64,000 nucleotides of DNA from Ifrita kowaldi (lineage: Eukaryota; Chordata; Aves; Passeriformes; Cinclosomatidae), in assembly GCA_013398055.1 (NCBI GenBank), contig VZRS01004017.1:54717-118716 (forward strand), written 5' to 3'. The notes beneath the pieces were generated by a model. The model worked only from the letters and a program-made list of their open reading frames with translations. It searched no databases and was not told the origin of the DNA. Numbering within the stretch: the first letter of the stretch is position 1; each line of letters opens with the position of its first letter. Both the position numbers and the translations under genes were made by a program. Shown here one piece after another: positions 39,363 to 50,263 of the stretch.

Positions 39363-42300
39363 GTGGAACACCATCAATCATTACCAGCTCTAAATCTTCA
39401 TTCCTGTATGCCAGCCTTGCAAGGCACAGAAAGCAGCTGTGGCAAACCCTGCCACCACCTGCAAACAACGAAGTCTCCTCTTCCTTCTTCCATATGCACG
39501 TGCTGAGGGGCTCAGAGACTGGCAGTGTGCCTGCCTGGCAGGCAAGGTACACAGCACCACAGGCTTCTGGAGGCACAACCTCCCTGCCCACCCAGCTCAC
39601 CCAAAGCAGCATCCTCCCTTGTGTGCTCCCAATCGCCTTCCTTACAGACTTGTTCCTGTCGCCTCAGCACAGCTGGCAGAGCATCTTACTCCACAGCTCA
39701 CCCCAGCAGCATGAACTAAATGTCCCAAGCCTATCTGGCTGCTTGTACAGCCTTTCCACACGAGTCTGAGGCCCCATATCTACCCAAACTCTCATTCACG
39801 CCCCATGGCAGGCACAATGGAGCCCCAGCATCCTGCTCTTGCACCCCTGTCACCTTGGGGTGACAGAGCCAGTTCTCTCCACACATGCACTCACAGACAG
39901 CAATGCCCTTGTTCAGCAAGGAGATAGAGACATAGGTTAAGTGCTGTATGTGTGAGGAAAAGCAGACAGCTCAGCAGAGCACCAGCGCTGAGCAGGTTGG
40001 AAGAGATGCTGTTCATGCCAGTAGGCTCAGACAGCGAGCCCTGATGGCATAGCCACCTAAATTAGGTGCATAAACTTAGGGGCATAGCCACCTAAATGCA
40101 AGGCCTCCAGAGCTACACCTTTTGTGTTCTGTGTATACACTCCTATGGTTATAGTCTGCTACTAATCCAAGGACCATCACTGTTCCCAGGTTTCTGTTCT
40201 GTGTGCTAGGTAATACATAGTGGTTTAGACCCACAGTTTTCCTGTGCAAGTATGTGTTGGGAAGCACCTAGGAACTGTTATACAACATCAAAATATTTCC
40301 AGAAGGACCTTCTGCTGTTGGTATTACTGCTACTTTGTCAGACATCTAAGGAATTTCTTGGCCTGTGTCCCCCCACCTCCCCAAAAAACCTCCAAACAAA
40401 TCCCAGAGCTGAATCAGTTTCCTCCATTTAGAGGCTCCGCTAAGTTTTTCGCTAGGATTCCCATTTTCTCTCCTTCTTTTTCTTTAAAAATATATAAATA
40501 GTCACATCGTCATATGAGACAAGTAGAGACTGACTCTTATGGGTGAAAAACCAGATGTTTCCCAATCTTCCCTAACAAAGTAATATTTTATATATGGCTC
40601 TTCAATGGATTTATAGCCAATGAAGGGATGTTACTACATTAGCTCATGGAGGGGGTGGGTGATAAAAACTGGAAAGGAAGAGCCAGACAAGGAAAAAAGA
40701 AGCTATCCAGAGCGCTGCAATTGGAGAAGCATGACAAATGGGCAGCACAGTTTTAGAGGGCTTCGACAGCAAGGCAGATTGCCTGGCTGGGAGTGATTGT
40801 CCACAGCTGGAGCATCGCAGAGACCATCTGGTATTTCTTAAACATGCTTTCCCCAGGTGATCCAATTCTTGGAGTGCCCCAGTAAAGAGAAGAAAAAAAG
40901 GCCTGCGAGTCTCAGTCCCATTTCCAGAGTTCCCCTAATTAGTTAATAGAATTATATTTGAACTGGTTTCAATTTCTCCTACAAAACCTTTGTTTTTGCC
41001 ACCTTTTCATCAGAGGAAAAAAAGAAAATTTAAACTCACAGAGGTTTTCATTTCTTTAAGAAAGTCAATGATTGTGTCTCTTGGCACGGCAATCCAATAT
41101 AAAACTTAATGAAGTAAAGTTTCTTTTGAACACCTTGTAACCTCACTTTTCCCCCACCACTTTTAGCTGCACAAAGCATGCATATCCAGAGGTTCTCACG
41201 TTACTCTCCTACCCCCGTGTATCCATCCCCACTATGAGCCTCTGAAAAAGCAGAGCATGGACTGCATGGGAGACTCCAGGACTCAAGGGACTCTCATTTA
41301 CAGGATTTTGACCCTTTTCTTAACTTGGAAAAAGTGTAAAAGAGTTTAACTAACTGTGTGTGCCACACAGTGTCGTCCCCACAACGAGGAGGGCTGGCAG
41401 AGGAGCAGCTCAACAATATTTGCTGCTGTCCTTGTGTTCCCCATAAGACAGCCCCTTCCAGAGCCAGTAGCACTGGGAACCAGCTAATGAAGAAAAGAGC
41501 AAGAGAAAGCAGTAAATAATAAATGAACGGACAGATGGAAAAAGGGTTAGAGCGAGCAACCGGAGAAGAAGCCTTGGGAAGCAAAGCGCGTTCCCACCAG
41601 CAGGCAGTGCTCCCACCGAGCAGTGTGGGGCAGGAGCCAGGGTCCAGCCACAGGGATTATCCCCGCCACTCCCCGCCAAGCCGGGCTCACCAGCCGCGCC
41701 TCCTCCCTGTGCTCTCCAGGAGTCAGCCCGGCCACAAAGCTCGGGTGTGTCAGATGCATCCTGCACGCCACGGCACTCCTGGTATTTTTCACAGGGAGCA
41801 AACACACAGGAATGGTGGCTGGAGGGCTGAAACTGGCAATACCTCTCCAACTGCAGCAAAATTAATTGCTAGGTCACAATTTGCTGGAGAGCTTTTTAAA
41901 AATGCTGTGTGTGAGAGAACACACCAGGCATAGAGTTTCCTGCTCTGTCCACATAGATATCTACCTTCTCCGAGGCTGTATTTGAGCAAAGCTAGTGGGA
42001 TCGTAATCCCAGTCAAAAATACGTACACAAGATGCTTCAACACCTCCAGGCTGAAAAAAAATCTAATTAAGTTTTTGGGAAGAAAATACAGGACAAAAGA
42101 AACCAAAGGAATATTTAAATGGGATTTTGGTTGTGTTGTTTTGTTTTGTTTTTAGGTGATGGCTAAAATCAGCGCATTCCAGCACCATGCTGGAAGGGGA
42201 TTTTGGCAGGAAACCCATCCTTATGCAGTGGTATAGATAGCAATAATAGAAGATAATATAACCCATGATTGTAATGCTAAAGAAATAGCAACCAACTGGA

Positions 42301-42869
42301 AATTACAAAGTATAGAAAATTAATACAGCATTTAGAAAGCATGATGGAAAAATTCATGTCTTGCTGGGTTATGAGTGGGAATTTAAATATAGAGGAAAGA
42401 AGGGAAACGAAGAGACGTAGTTTTGTTATTTTTCGCACATGGTAAAATTATCAATGTAACTACAAAAATATAAATATAGGCACCCTGTACTTATGAAAAA
42501 AATATGATGATGAACTCATCACAAGATGATTATCACCATTTACTAATGACCAAGACATGTATTACATAACATCTGCTTTAGATAAACACTGTTAAATCCC
42601 CCACCCTGGGTACTTTGCACCTCCAAGTGCAAGAAGGAGATCTCTGACCTGTTGATGCTAATTTTTAATAAATCTTGGAATGCCAAGTAATTCTAGAAGG
42701 GTAGGTAAGCCCTAACCCCATGCTGGCACTCCGGCAGGACTTGCTGACCTAGGGACCAACAGCCAGTCAGGCTGACAGGAGAACCTGACAGAGTAATTAA
42801 AGACAATATGAGAATCTACCAATAATTCATTATATTCATGTCTCAGCTAATTACCAGCCAGCATATGTT
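39363..42869. other. Unassigned sequence
   Basis: No supported gene. A direct repeat of GCATAGCCACCTAAAT occurs twice (about 40047 and 40082). The stretch from about 41560 to 41760 is relatively GC- and CpG-rich without any exon that I can support. Confidence 0.4.
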
Positions 42870-43575
42870 GTACAGAATCAAGTCCTGTCTAACTGGTGTT
42901 ACAGCTTGATTTAAGAACGTGCATTAATAGAAGTAATTTGGCATAAGTAGATGGACAGAAGTGGCTAATGAGACAAAAACCTATCCATTGCTTGTTTCCC
43001 ATCCCACAGGATGCAGTGTTTTTACCAATCATTCAGATAAATAAAATATCCTTAGAGGAAGCTTGCAGATAGCACAAATGAAGGTTAGTAAATAATGAAC
43101 AAAACAGCCTTCATTTATCCTGTGATCCAATTTGTGGGGCTAAATGGCCATCATCCAACCAAGCGTGCTTTAATCTAGCCAAGCACAAGATAATACACGT
43201 ACGGGAAAACAATATGGGGCTTGCATCTCTGGGATGGAAAAGTCTGTCCTGCATGGCCACAGGACGAAGGAGGAGGTATGACAGGACTTTGGCAAAGTGA
43301 AGATTGAGGATCCAAATCTATTCAGCTTTTGAAAGAAAAATCCGCAGGGTTTGACTGCTGTACGTAGGCATTACATTAGTGTGGGAGGAGAGGGGGTTCC
43401 TAACCTGGTGGCGAGAGGCAAAGCGAACTCCAGGGGTTGAAAGTCAGAGTTAAGCATGGTGCTGACAGAGGAAAAGTAACATCAGCTCAGCTGAGGATGA
43501 GAAACATCACACAAGAAGCTCTGGATGATCTTGGGGCCCAGCATAAAGGCAGGGGGTGAAATTCAGTAGTACAAA
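42870..43575 (+). mobile_element. Ancient CR1 remnant, 3' half
   Basis: Collinear blocks of an old CR1 ORF2 are visible. They run from GGATGCAGTGTTTTTACCAA and CATTCAGATAAATAAAAT (near 43010-43050), through GCAGATAGCACAAATGAAGG and TTAGTAAATAATGA, to GCTTTAATCTAGCCAAGCAC (near 43170) and GAGGATCCAAATCTATTCAGC near 43305. Reading frames are broken by many indels. The element is oriented like the larger remnant that follows, and may be the downstream half of one insertion or a separate copy. Confidence 0.55.
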
Positions 43576-43679
43576 AGGCTGGTATAAAGACCTCTGTGTA
43601 ACGTAAGACTGGAAGGAGCCCAGACACTGGCACACTGGGGGTCTGCTTTAGGCTACAAAATCAGGGAGATCGGAAGCAT

Positions 43680-46085
43680 TGGCTTATTGGGAGCATCTGA
43701 AACACGGAACCTGCTGGTAATTAGGGACCTTTAACTGCCCACACATTTGCTGGGAAAGGAAGACATCAGACACCGCCTTGCATCAAGTTCCTGGAATGCA
43801 CCAACAAAAAAAAATTGAGAAAGAAGTGACAGGAACAAAACTAGGAAGGAGTCTCCTTGAGGTTTGATTCTCATCAACAGAGAAAAACTGGGGAAAGCCA
43901 GGAAGGTGGAAAGCACCGCAGGTGGGGAAGCCCGAAATGAGTGTTTGTACTTGTTTGAAAAAGAATGGGAAATAGTGGCAGAATAAAAATAGTGCTTTGT
44001 AAGGACAGAGGCTTCAGTAATCTGAGAGGGTTGGCAAGGGAGATTTGCTCCAAATGAAAAGGGAGTTTGGGAAAGACAGTGTTTTGTAAACACACAGCAA
44101 GATAAGGGAACAGATGTAAATTATCTTAACACAGGGGTACGATTAGGGTAATTCACAGACTCCTCCATGGCTTGAAGCATGCAAAGGAGAAATGGCAACT
44201 CCATCAGGCTGATGTGGATGAGCACAAAGGAGCAGCACCAGGAGAGAGGGACAGAGTGAAAGAGCTGAGTGCTCCGCAGAAACTGCTCGCAGCCAGCGGT
44301 TACCAGGAGACATTTGATAACTGCATCGGTGGGAAGAGACAGACCAAAGAGTTCAGCACCTCCTGAGGAGGGAGAAAAGGTTAATAGATTGCTTTATGAC
44401 ACTGAACACGCCACAAACCCTTCCAAAGCTGTTAGTGTGTGTCAGCCCTCCCCCTCTTCCACCAAAATCTGTTTTCTGTTAGGTTTATGTGTTTTCTTTA
44501 TTCTCTACACAGCACCCAGAACTGGCTGGTTCTGGTAACGACATTACATATTATAATGTATAACTGCTAATTTTAAGATTCACAATTTATAAAATATCTT
44601 CTCTTGTGAGGCTAGTTAAATTGGACAGTAAATTGAATTTAATAAATCCTGAACACGTCACAAGAAGCTGTATTTCCCACAGTTACAAAAACAATAACCA
44701 AATCAGATAATGAGAAAGCCAAAGTGTGGCTTAACAGACTAGAGGGTGTCACCTGAAAAAGAGATTCACCTTCATGACCTCTCTCACACACACACATGTT
44801 GTCAGCACAAAACGAGTTGTAAAACTACTAATTAGGGTAAGAGAAGGCAGGGGATCCCAGGGGTTTGGCTCACAGCTGTCTCAGGAAGCAAAGAGGTATA
44901 AATTGGGACAGAATTTCACAATAGTCAACAACTCACAGAGTTAAAGCAGGAATATTCAATGCTTTTGTTGGTTCAGACCTCATGAAAAAAAGGATAACAT
45001 TAGGACCACAAAGTTAATGCAATTAAAAGAATCAGAGTAAAGGGGTAATGTATAGTAGCACCGTGGCAGAATGCAAACTGCGGAAGTTTGACATTTAAAA
45101 TAGGTGGAGGTCCGTCAGCAGCTATCTGTAGGAATGTTTGGAAGATGAATGAGGTTCTAAAAGACCTGAAAAGGGCAAATATAGTGGCTATGTTCAACAG
45201 GTTGAAAAACCAAGAAAATTGCAGGCCAGCCAACATAACTTCAATTCCTGGAAAAATTTTGAAAGAAATCATCAAACAATCCATCTGCAAGGAAGGGCTG
45301 GAAGTAATAGCCCTGCCATGCGAAGGCAACCTGACTTCTCTTTCATAGAGCAAAAGGTCTCGTATGTGAGATAGAGACAACAGATGTTCTGTACCTTTAC
45401 TTTCTCAAGGCCTTACCTCCAGTTTTGTGTAACATTTTAATTAGAAAATTAGGAAAATAGTGTCTAGATGAAATTCCGTGTGGGAAATGCACAGCTGGTT
45501 GGGAAATGGTACACAAAATTGCAGACATGAACAAGCAATATTGCAGCAAAAATTCCATGATTATACAGACAGAAGTGTCACACACCGGGCACATGAAATA
45601 ACCCTGCTGCTCTTCTCAGTCAAGAAAGGCCTCAGCTGCAGTAGTGGTCTCATTTCAAGGCAATGCACTTAAAAAACACCTCAGACCCAGTGGAGAGAGC
45701 CCAGGGGATCCCAACAAAACACAGAGCCACAAAAAATTGTAGAGGGCTGAAAGGGACCTCAAGAGGCAGAATCAACTATGCATGTGTCATTCAACTTGAA
45801 AATAAAATGGACATGAGAAAAGACCAAACGAAAGGCAGTTGTTCAGTGCAGAGAACAGAAGTCCTCAGGGAAACATGATAACAAGCCTCAAATATGTAAA
45901 AGATTTCTGCAAAGCGAAAAGGAGTGCTGTAAGCTTTTCTCCATGTCCATGGGGAGAGGACATGCCATCATGGGCTTAAACTGAAGCAAGAGATTTTAAA
46001 AATACTAACTCCATAGTGATACAGCTAATTACGCCCTGGAGCCGACTGCTGAGGGAGGGTACATCGCTGCCATCACAGAAGGCTT
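43680..46085 (+). mobile_element. Long ancient CR1 LINE remnant (endonuclease to 3' region)
   Basis: From about 43715 the sequence follows the CR1 ORF2 endonuclease region: GACCTTTAACTGCCCACACA, TTTGCTGGGAA, CATCAAGTTCCTGGAATGC, then TTGATTCTCATCAACAGAGA. The reverse-transcriptase part appears at about 45140-45350, where the plus-strand frame reads DLKRANIVAMFNRLK, ENCRPANITSIPGKIL and IIKQSICK, close to the CR1 pattern (W-x-x-A-N-V-x-P-I-F-K-K, N-Y-R-P-V-S-L-T-S-I-P-G-K). GTGTCTAGATGAAATTCCGT and TGCACAGCTGGTTGGGAAAT follow near 45462-45510. Near 45880-46000, CAAATATGTAAAAG, CTCCATGTCCATGGGG and GGGCTTAAACTGAAGCAAG match the 3' part of ORF2. All frames are interrupted, so the copy is dead. 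Confidence 0.75.
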
Positions 46086-46349
46086 TAAAACAAAGATAAA
46101 ACCACACCATTTGAGTCATCAACAGTGATGTCCCCACAACCTGGGCAGTGCTGGTGCCTGGCTGCCGAGCCCTGACAGCCTGCAGGCTTTACATGGACAT
46201 GCCCAGGAACACAATACATTTCAGCTACAGCAAACACCCTCAGAAGGCTCTGTAGTAAAAACAAACAGCCACTTTGTTTCAGAATGAGCTCATATAAACA
46301 ACTGATAATGGCACAAAAACACTCAGTTACCAGAAATTGTTTTCCAAGA

Positions 46350-46355
46350 TTTATT
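46350..46355 (-). terminator. Possible poly(A) signal for the minus-strand gene
   Basis: The minus strand carries a canonical AATAAA here, about 620 bases after the stop codon at 46978-46980. It is the nearest good signal seen before the CR1 remnant that begins below 46085. No transcript evidence is available, and AATAAA is common by chance in such AT content. Confidence 0.3.
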
Positions 46356-46977
46356 TTTCCCAGCACTATTCCATTGGTTCTGATCCCAAGATCTCAGAAG
46401 ACACCTGCAAATTATCCTCGAAAGGTTGGCACCTCTGCTGGTCATTAACTATGGGCTCGGTACAGATACTGTTTTAATGACATTACAGTTTTCCTTTTCC
46501 CTTCCTCCCAGGAAAGCCTCCAGTGTTTCACAGCAGTTCTCTTCCCCTCTTTCCCATAGGAGCTGATGACATTATTGTGTTCCCTTTGCTGACAGGACTT
46601 CTCCACCAGTACCCCAGTTGTGCTAATCAAGGAGACAAATTCTGGGTAACTATTTGCACTGTGTTTTCAGCTTTGAATGCTACTTTTTCTTCTTCGAAGG
46701 GTTCAACCCCCCAAAATTTGACTGATTTTCCAAGTGTACCAGCTGGTCACACAAAAGATACTGCCTCTTCTCATACACCTTTCCCCAAGCAGGGATCGGG
46801 TACAGACTTGCCATGGAAAAGGCTAGAAGATGCCCTCTTGAGGTCCTTTTCAGATCTATTTTGTGCAATGCTGTGGGTAATGTGTATAACATAAGGGACT
46901 GTGATGGACAGAAGAGCAGAGAGCTTGGTCCAAAAGCTCTCCCAGGCCTATGACACAACTCCAGGGAGCACACTCCT

Positions 46978-47070
46978 TCAAGGAAAGCTGGAGAGCCAGT
47001 GCAGTGCAGCACCCAGTAAAACAGCTATGATACATATCGCTGCTGCGTAGACCACAGCACATTTAGGTTG
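46978..47070 (-). CDS. Putative last coding exon with C-terminal membrane helix
   Basis: The segment reads 30 residues and a TGA stop (46978-46980). It starts QPKC, continues with a hydrophobic stretch AVVYAAAICIIAVLLGAAL, and ends HWLSSFP. This looks like a single membrane helix with a tail of only a few residues. It follows the exon at 47116-47186 in phase 0. The 45 bases between them begin GTAAGT and end ATCAG, so they look like an intron, but 45 bases is shorter than usual vertebrate introns. They are also in frame without a stop, so the two segments may form one exon. Alternatively the donor at 47115 joins a distant exon and this is chance. Family not recognised. Confidence 0.4.
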   Translation of the reverse strand, partial: QPKCAVVYAAAICIIAVLLGAALHWLSSFP

Positions 47071-47115
47071 CTGATCCCAAACAAGATGCCAAAAGGGCAG
47101 GGAAGCTGTACTTAC

Positions 47116-47186
47116 CCTTGCAATAACCCTGTCAGGTACCATCTCACAAGGTGGCCCACCCTCCAGTCCCATGGAGTTAGGTGTAG
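47116..47186 (-). CDS. Putative coding exon of the minus-strand gene
   Basis: The minus strand shows a strong acceptor (gggtttcatcccccag), 71 bases, and a near-perfect donor (CAAGG then GTAAGT). One frame gives two leading bases and 23 codons, starting TPNSMGLEGGPPCEM and ending VPDRVIAR; another frame is also open but less protein-like. It would enter in phase 1 and leave in phase 0. The preceding candidate (47789-47835) leaves in phase 1, and the following segment (46978-47070) continues in phase 0. The function of this piece is unknown; it would lie between the SEA-like part and the membrane helix. Confidence 0.5.
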
Positions 47187-47788
47187 CTGGGGGATGAAAC
47201 CCATCTGAGGAAAATTCCAGCAGAAATAATCAGAGTGGCCTTACTGCCCGGCAGCACAGGCACCAAAAGCACACCCAGCCCCATGCCCTGCTTCCTACAC
47301 ACACCCTCTTGTGAGGGCAGCCTCTGAGCCATGGCTCTCTTCAGACCCAGCACTCCATGGGATGAGCCTCAGGCCCTACAAACACGTCCTGCTCAAGGAC
47401 CACTATCTCCCAGAGCCACAGCATTCAGCAGGAATCACAAAACCACCAGGGGAGGTTCACAAGTGCAGGAAACACACACGTCACAGGTGCTCAACCTGAG
47501 CCGTGTGATTCCCTGCCAAAGAACAACTGCAACTGGGGTTCTTGTTGTCTTTGGGGAGAAGCAAAAAACATATTTCTGTGGGACAGTATCTCACTAGCAA
47601 GCTCTTCATGCAGACACACTGCCCTCATCTCTGCTCTGTGCCTCCCACACATAAGTGTTCTGCAGTAGCCACGCATACGCTCTGCTCCCCTACCCTGCTT
47701 CGTTCCCCTCAGCCCACATTACACATCACACTCGTGAAAAATGGGTGTGCACTCTGTCACCACCACCTCATACCCCCAAACCACTTAC

Positions 47789-47835
47789 CTTGGACAAAGT
47801 GTCTCTGCATGGCTGCTAACATCCCAAAAGTAGAC
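47789..47835 (-). CDS. Possible small coding exon of the minus-strand gene
   Basis: A consensus donor (CCAAG then GTAAGTGG) ends a 47-base segment whose frame reads one base, 15 codons (STFGMLAAMQRHFVQ) and one base, so phase 2 in and phase 1 out. Those phases fit the split exon (50209-50262) before it and the exon at 47116-47186 after it. The acceptor (ttattccttgaaaaag) is weak, and a second frame is open too. An alternative exon at 47906-47939 would also precede it in phase but not follow its own upstream partner. Confidence 0.35.
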
Positions 47836-48246
47836 CTTTTTCAAGGAATAACCTCACAGAGAGATCACAACTGCTGTTATGGCAGAGTTTAAGCTATCTA
47901 ATTACCTTAATGGGGTAGTGGGGCGCCAGTGTAAAACACCTGACTGCAGTGTTGGACACAGACAGTGAAATGCACTCTTCAGCACCTCTCAGCTCCGTTC
48001 CTATCAGTTCCACCCGAGTTTAATCCCTCCAAGTCTCTCTCAGTGCAGTGGGGAGAAACACTGCTAATACCCTCAGCAGGGTGGGACCACAGAGGGTCGA
48101 CTGGGAGCATTACATGCCATGCGAGGAGGGTCTGCCCCCTTAATCACTGCTTTTAGAGGCTGTGCTCTAGGATATTACAGGATGCAGGGCTCCCACTACA
48201 CACCTTGCAGTCTCCTCACTGGCTTTTCAGTGCAGATGCAGTGTGG

Positions 48247-48396
48247 CAGGACAGGCTGGAGAGCTCTCATCATTAGTTTCTTGATGCAGAGAAGTAATCT
48301 GTGTTGCAATTTCGGGCAGAAGATAGAGCAGAAAGATGCTTCTCCATAGTTCAGAATGAGCAGTGGGGCAGTATTGGAGGGAAATCTATAGTCCGT
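48247..48396. repeat. Assembly overlap A, first copy (end of contig 1)
   Basis: These 150 bases end exactly at the N at 48397 and are repeated at 49778-49927, which begins exactly after the N at 49777. Only three mismatches were seen (48371, 48372, 48376), close to the contig end. This is a dovetail overlap between two contigs, not a biological duplication. Confidence 0.9.
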
Positions 48397-48397
48397 N
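48397..48397. other. Contig join (N)
   Basis: Single N. By the overlaps, the contig that ends here should continue into 49928-50262, not into 48398. Confidence 0.9.
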
Positions 48398-48422
48398 GTC
48401 GCCTGAACATTTCTTCGGAGGG
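48398..48422 (-). CDS. 5' part of a coding exon cut by a contig join
   Basis: On the minus strand the acceptor ctcccctcctttgcag is followed by CCC TCC GAA GAA ATG TTC and AGG CGA C, reading PSEEMFRR, up to the gap. It enters in phase 0, which is the exit phase of the exon at 49037-49098. The sequence PSEEMFRR after the GSVVLRF strand would fit the helix that follows the central strand of a SEA-type fold. The rest of the exon should lie in the unresolved gap and in 50209-50262 once the contigs are reordered. Confidence 0.45.
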
Positions 48423-48539
48423 CTGCAAAGGAGGGGAGCCTGCTGTGACAACTGCAACTTCTATCCCAGCTGACACAAACCACAAAAAGAATCGCTGCTT
48501 GCTCTGTGAACTGCGAAGGAGCAAAGAAGGGTTTCTAGG

Positions 48540-48720
48540 GAAAGATTCCTCCTCCTCCCCTATCCCAGGGCGGGCTGAGCTCAGAGAGCTGGTTCCCAGA
48601 GGGGAGCAGGCAGTGCTGTGCACTCATCCCCTGCTCTACCGCGGGCTGACCCCCGAGCACGGGAGATGCTGATCTGTGAAACGAGATACCCATCTCTGAG
48701 CACCGCGGGGGAAACAGCAA
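48540..48720. other. GC-rich stretch in the intron between candidate exons
   Basis: This part has several CpGs (CCGCGGGCTGACCCCCGAGC region) but no transcription start or exon that I can support. On the corrected contig order it lies between the exons at 49037-49098 and 48398-48422. Confidence 0.3.
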
Positions 48721-49036
48721 AGATTAATAAACCTTAAAATATTTTACAGCATTTAAATAGCACTGTCACAGATCAAAGGCGATTGCTCATGTCAGGGAGG
48801 CAGGCTCAGTAAGCCTGGAAAGATCACATGCAAAAAGCAGAGGCAAGAAGCAAGAGAAAGCCTGCAGACAGGAGCCGAGGAAGGCTCGTACTCGATGAGA
48901 GAAACCAAAGTGGTCTAAGCCAGAGTCTCACATGTGTTCCTGGAGGAACGAGAGCCAGAAAGACTGCCTGGTTTCACTCAGTCTCAGCTGTGTCTTAGCA
49001 CAAAAACACACATTTCATTTTAAGACACCGTCTTAC

Positions 49037-49098
49037 CTTGGAGGTACCTGCTGCTGTGAGCAGCTTAAATCTCAGTACAACAGAGCCCTGCCTGATGC
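49037..49098 (-). CDS. Coding exon with SEA-like GSVV strand (copy 1)
   Basis: The minus strand has a good acceptor (tgttccttatttcag) and a strong donor (CCAAG then GTAAGA) around 62 bases. Only one frame is open: two bases plus 20 codons, IRQGSVVLRFKLLTAAGTSK. The two leading bases complete a glycine codon with the last base of the exon at 52842-53003, and the exit phase 0 fits 48398-48422. The pattern of a basic residue, GSVV, alternating hydrophobics and a loop resembles the central strand of SEA domains (F-R-x-G-S-V-V-V-x-F). This is a short match, and other alpha/beta folds are possible. The same exon appears again at 50275-50336 because of the assembly overlap and should be counted once. 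Confidence 0.6.
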
Positions 49099-49340
49099 CT
49101 GAAATAAGGAACACACTGGGAATTAAGTGCAACTGGTGAATAGATTTGAAGAAGCCCCCAACTTACATTGATGCTACCAGGGACTGCAGAATCACATGCC
49201 CTGCACTCTAAGAGCTTTCATTCCTAAACCCATGAGGGTACTGCATGAAAGTTTGCTGGCAGAATCCCTTGTCCACGCTTGCAGGCAGAGTGGGAGGCCT
49301 GATCTATAGTCTTTCAAATTGTTCATACAACTGTATTACC

Positions 49341-49346
49341 GAGGAG

Positions 49347-49376
<30 letters not shown>
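49341..49376 (+). repeat. GAG/AAG microsatellite (copy 1)
   Basis: An interrupted GAG trinucleotide run. It is repeated at 50579-50614 within overlap B. The open frame of polyglutamate that it creates is not a gene. Confidence 0.9.
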
Positions 49377-49377
<1 letters not shown>

Positions 49378-49776
49378 GGAATGGGACTTTTTATCCATAT
49401 CACTACAGTGGTGGTGGTACTGATACGGGAATAAAAGTGCCACACAGTAGTATTTCTACTCTCAAGCTCTCCTAGAGTAGCTATCCCATCATAAAGCACC
49501 TTTATTCTCATATGACTTTGGGCAAGATATTCCAGTTATATTTTTGGGATACAATTAAAGAACTAGCAGTAGTAGAAGCCTTCTCACACTGAGGTGTGGG
49601 GCTCAATATTCCTCCAGTCTGGGCTGGACACTGAAGGTCATCCACAGTACAGGCACTGCATGAAGCCAAGTGACTCCTAGATACAGACCCCCAGGAAGAA
49701 ACCCTGCTCTCAAGGATCTCATGGATACTCCACCCCTGCAAACTCAGTCCTTCACTAAGGACTCCCTAAACCACAT

Positions 49777-49777
49777 N
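49777..49777. other. Contig join (N)
   Basis: Single N between contig 2 (which ends with overlap B) and contig 3 (which starts with overlap A). The two contigs appear to be in swapped order. Confidence 0.9.
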
Positions 49778-49927
49778 CAGGACAGGCTGGAGAGCTCTCA
49801 TCATTAGTTTCTTGATGCAGAGAAGTAATCTGTGTTGCAATTTCGGGCAGAAGATAGAGCAGAAAGATGCTTCTCCATAGTTCAGAATGAGCAGTGGGGC
49901 AACATTTGAGGGAAATCTATAGTCCGT
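49778..49927. repeat. Assembly overlap A, second copy (start of contig 3)
   Basis: Second copy of 48247-48396. It shows that contig 3 (49778-50262) should directly follow the contig ending at 48396. Confidence 0.9.
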
Positions 49928-50208
49928 ACTTGTTTCTTGGGAAGCTCGGTTACCCTTAACACTTCATGCAAATACAGAAGGGGACAGTTTTTCACATCTG
50001 TCTGTTGACCTGAACAATTCTCTCTTCCACATGCTTAACAGGAACACTGTTCTGTTCTTAAGATCAGTGCAGAAACCTGTGGATGTCCAGTCTCTTACAG
50101 CAGAAATGCAGTGCACTACCCCAGCCCAAACTGGCACCATAGGTGGAGAAATTTGGATTAAGTCTGTCAAAGCTTTGCCTGATGCTGCCCCACTCCCCAC
50201 AAGCTCAC

Positions 50209-50262
50209 TCTCTAAAATCTGCATGCACACTGTGTCTCCACTGCCCGAGGCAGCTCCTCACA
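50209..50262 (-). CDS. Possible 3' part of the exon cut by the contig join
   Basis: After reordering, the minus strand of contig 3 follows the partial exon 48398-48422 across the unresolved gap. It has a single open frame, starting one base in: VRSCLGQWRHSVHADFR, then two bases before a GTGAGC donor. This frame continues PSEEMFRR only if the missing number of bases is one more than a multiple of three. It leaves in phase 2, which fits 47789-47835. Without closing the gap the join is a hypothesis. Confidence 0.33.
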
Positions 50263-50263
50263 N
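50263..50263. other. Contig join (N)
   Basis: Single N between contig 3 and contig 4. Contig 4 starts with overlap B and should follow contig 2 (48398-49776). Confidence 0.9.

Larger units (their letters stand above)
49026..49776. repeat. Assembly overlap B, first copy (end of contig 2)
   Basis: These 751 bases end at the N at 49777 and recur, nearly identical, at 50264-51014, starting right after the N at 50263. At least one difference is seen (C at 49420, T at 50658). The copy includes the exon at 49037-49098 and the GAG microsatellite. Both copies stop exactly at contig ends, so this is an unmerged overlap. Confidence 0.92.

Noticed and set aside
47906..47939. Minus-strand 34-base exon (VLHWRPTTPL) that could precede 47789-47835
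   Set aside because: Its entry phase does not fit the exit phase of the split exon at 50209-50262. It remains an alternative only if that split exon is wrong.
49245..49475. Open frame with a run of 12 glutamates (also at 50483-50713)
   Set aside because: The run is the GAG microsatellite read in one frame, and the second copy is an assembly duplicate. No splice or start context.
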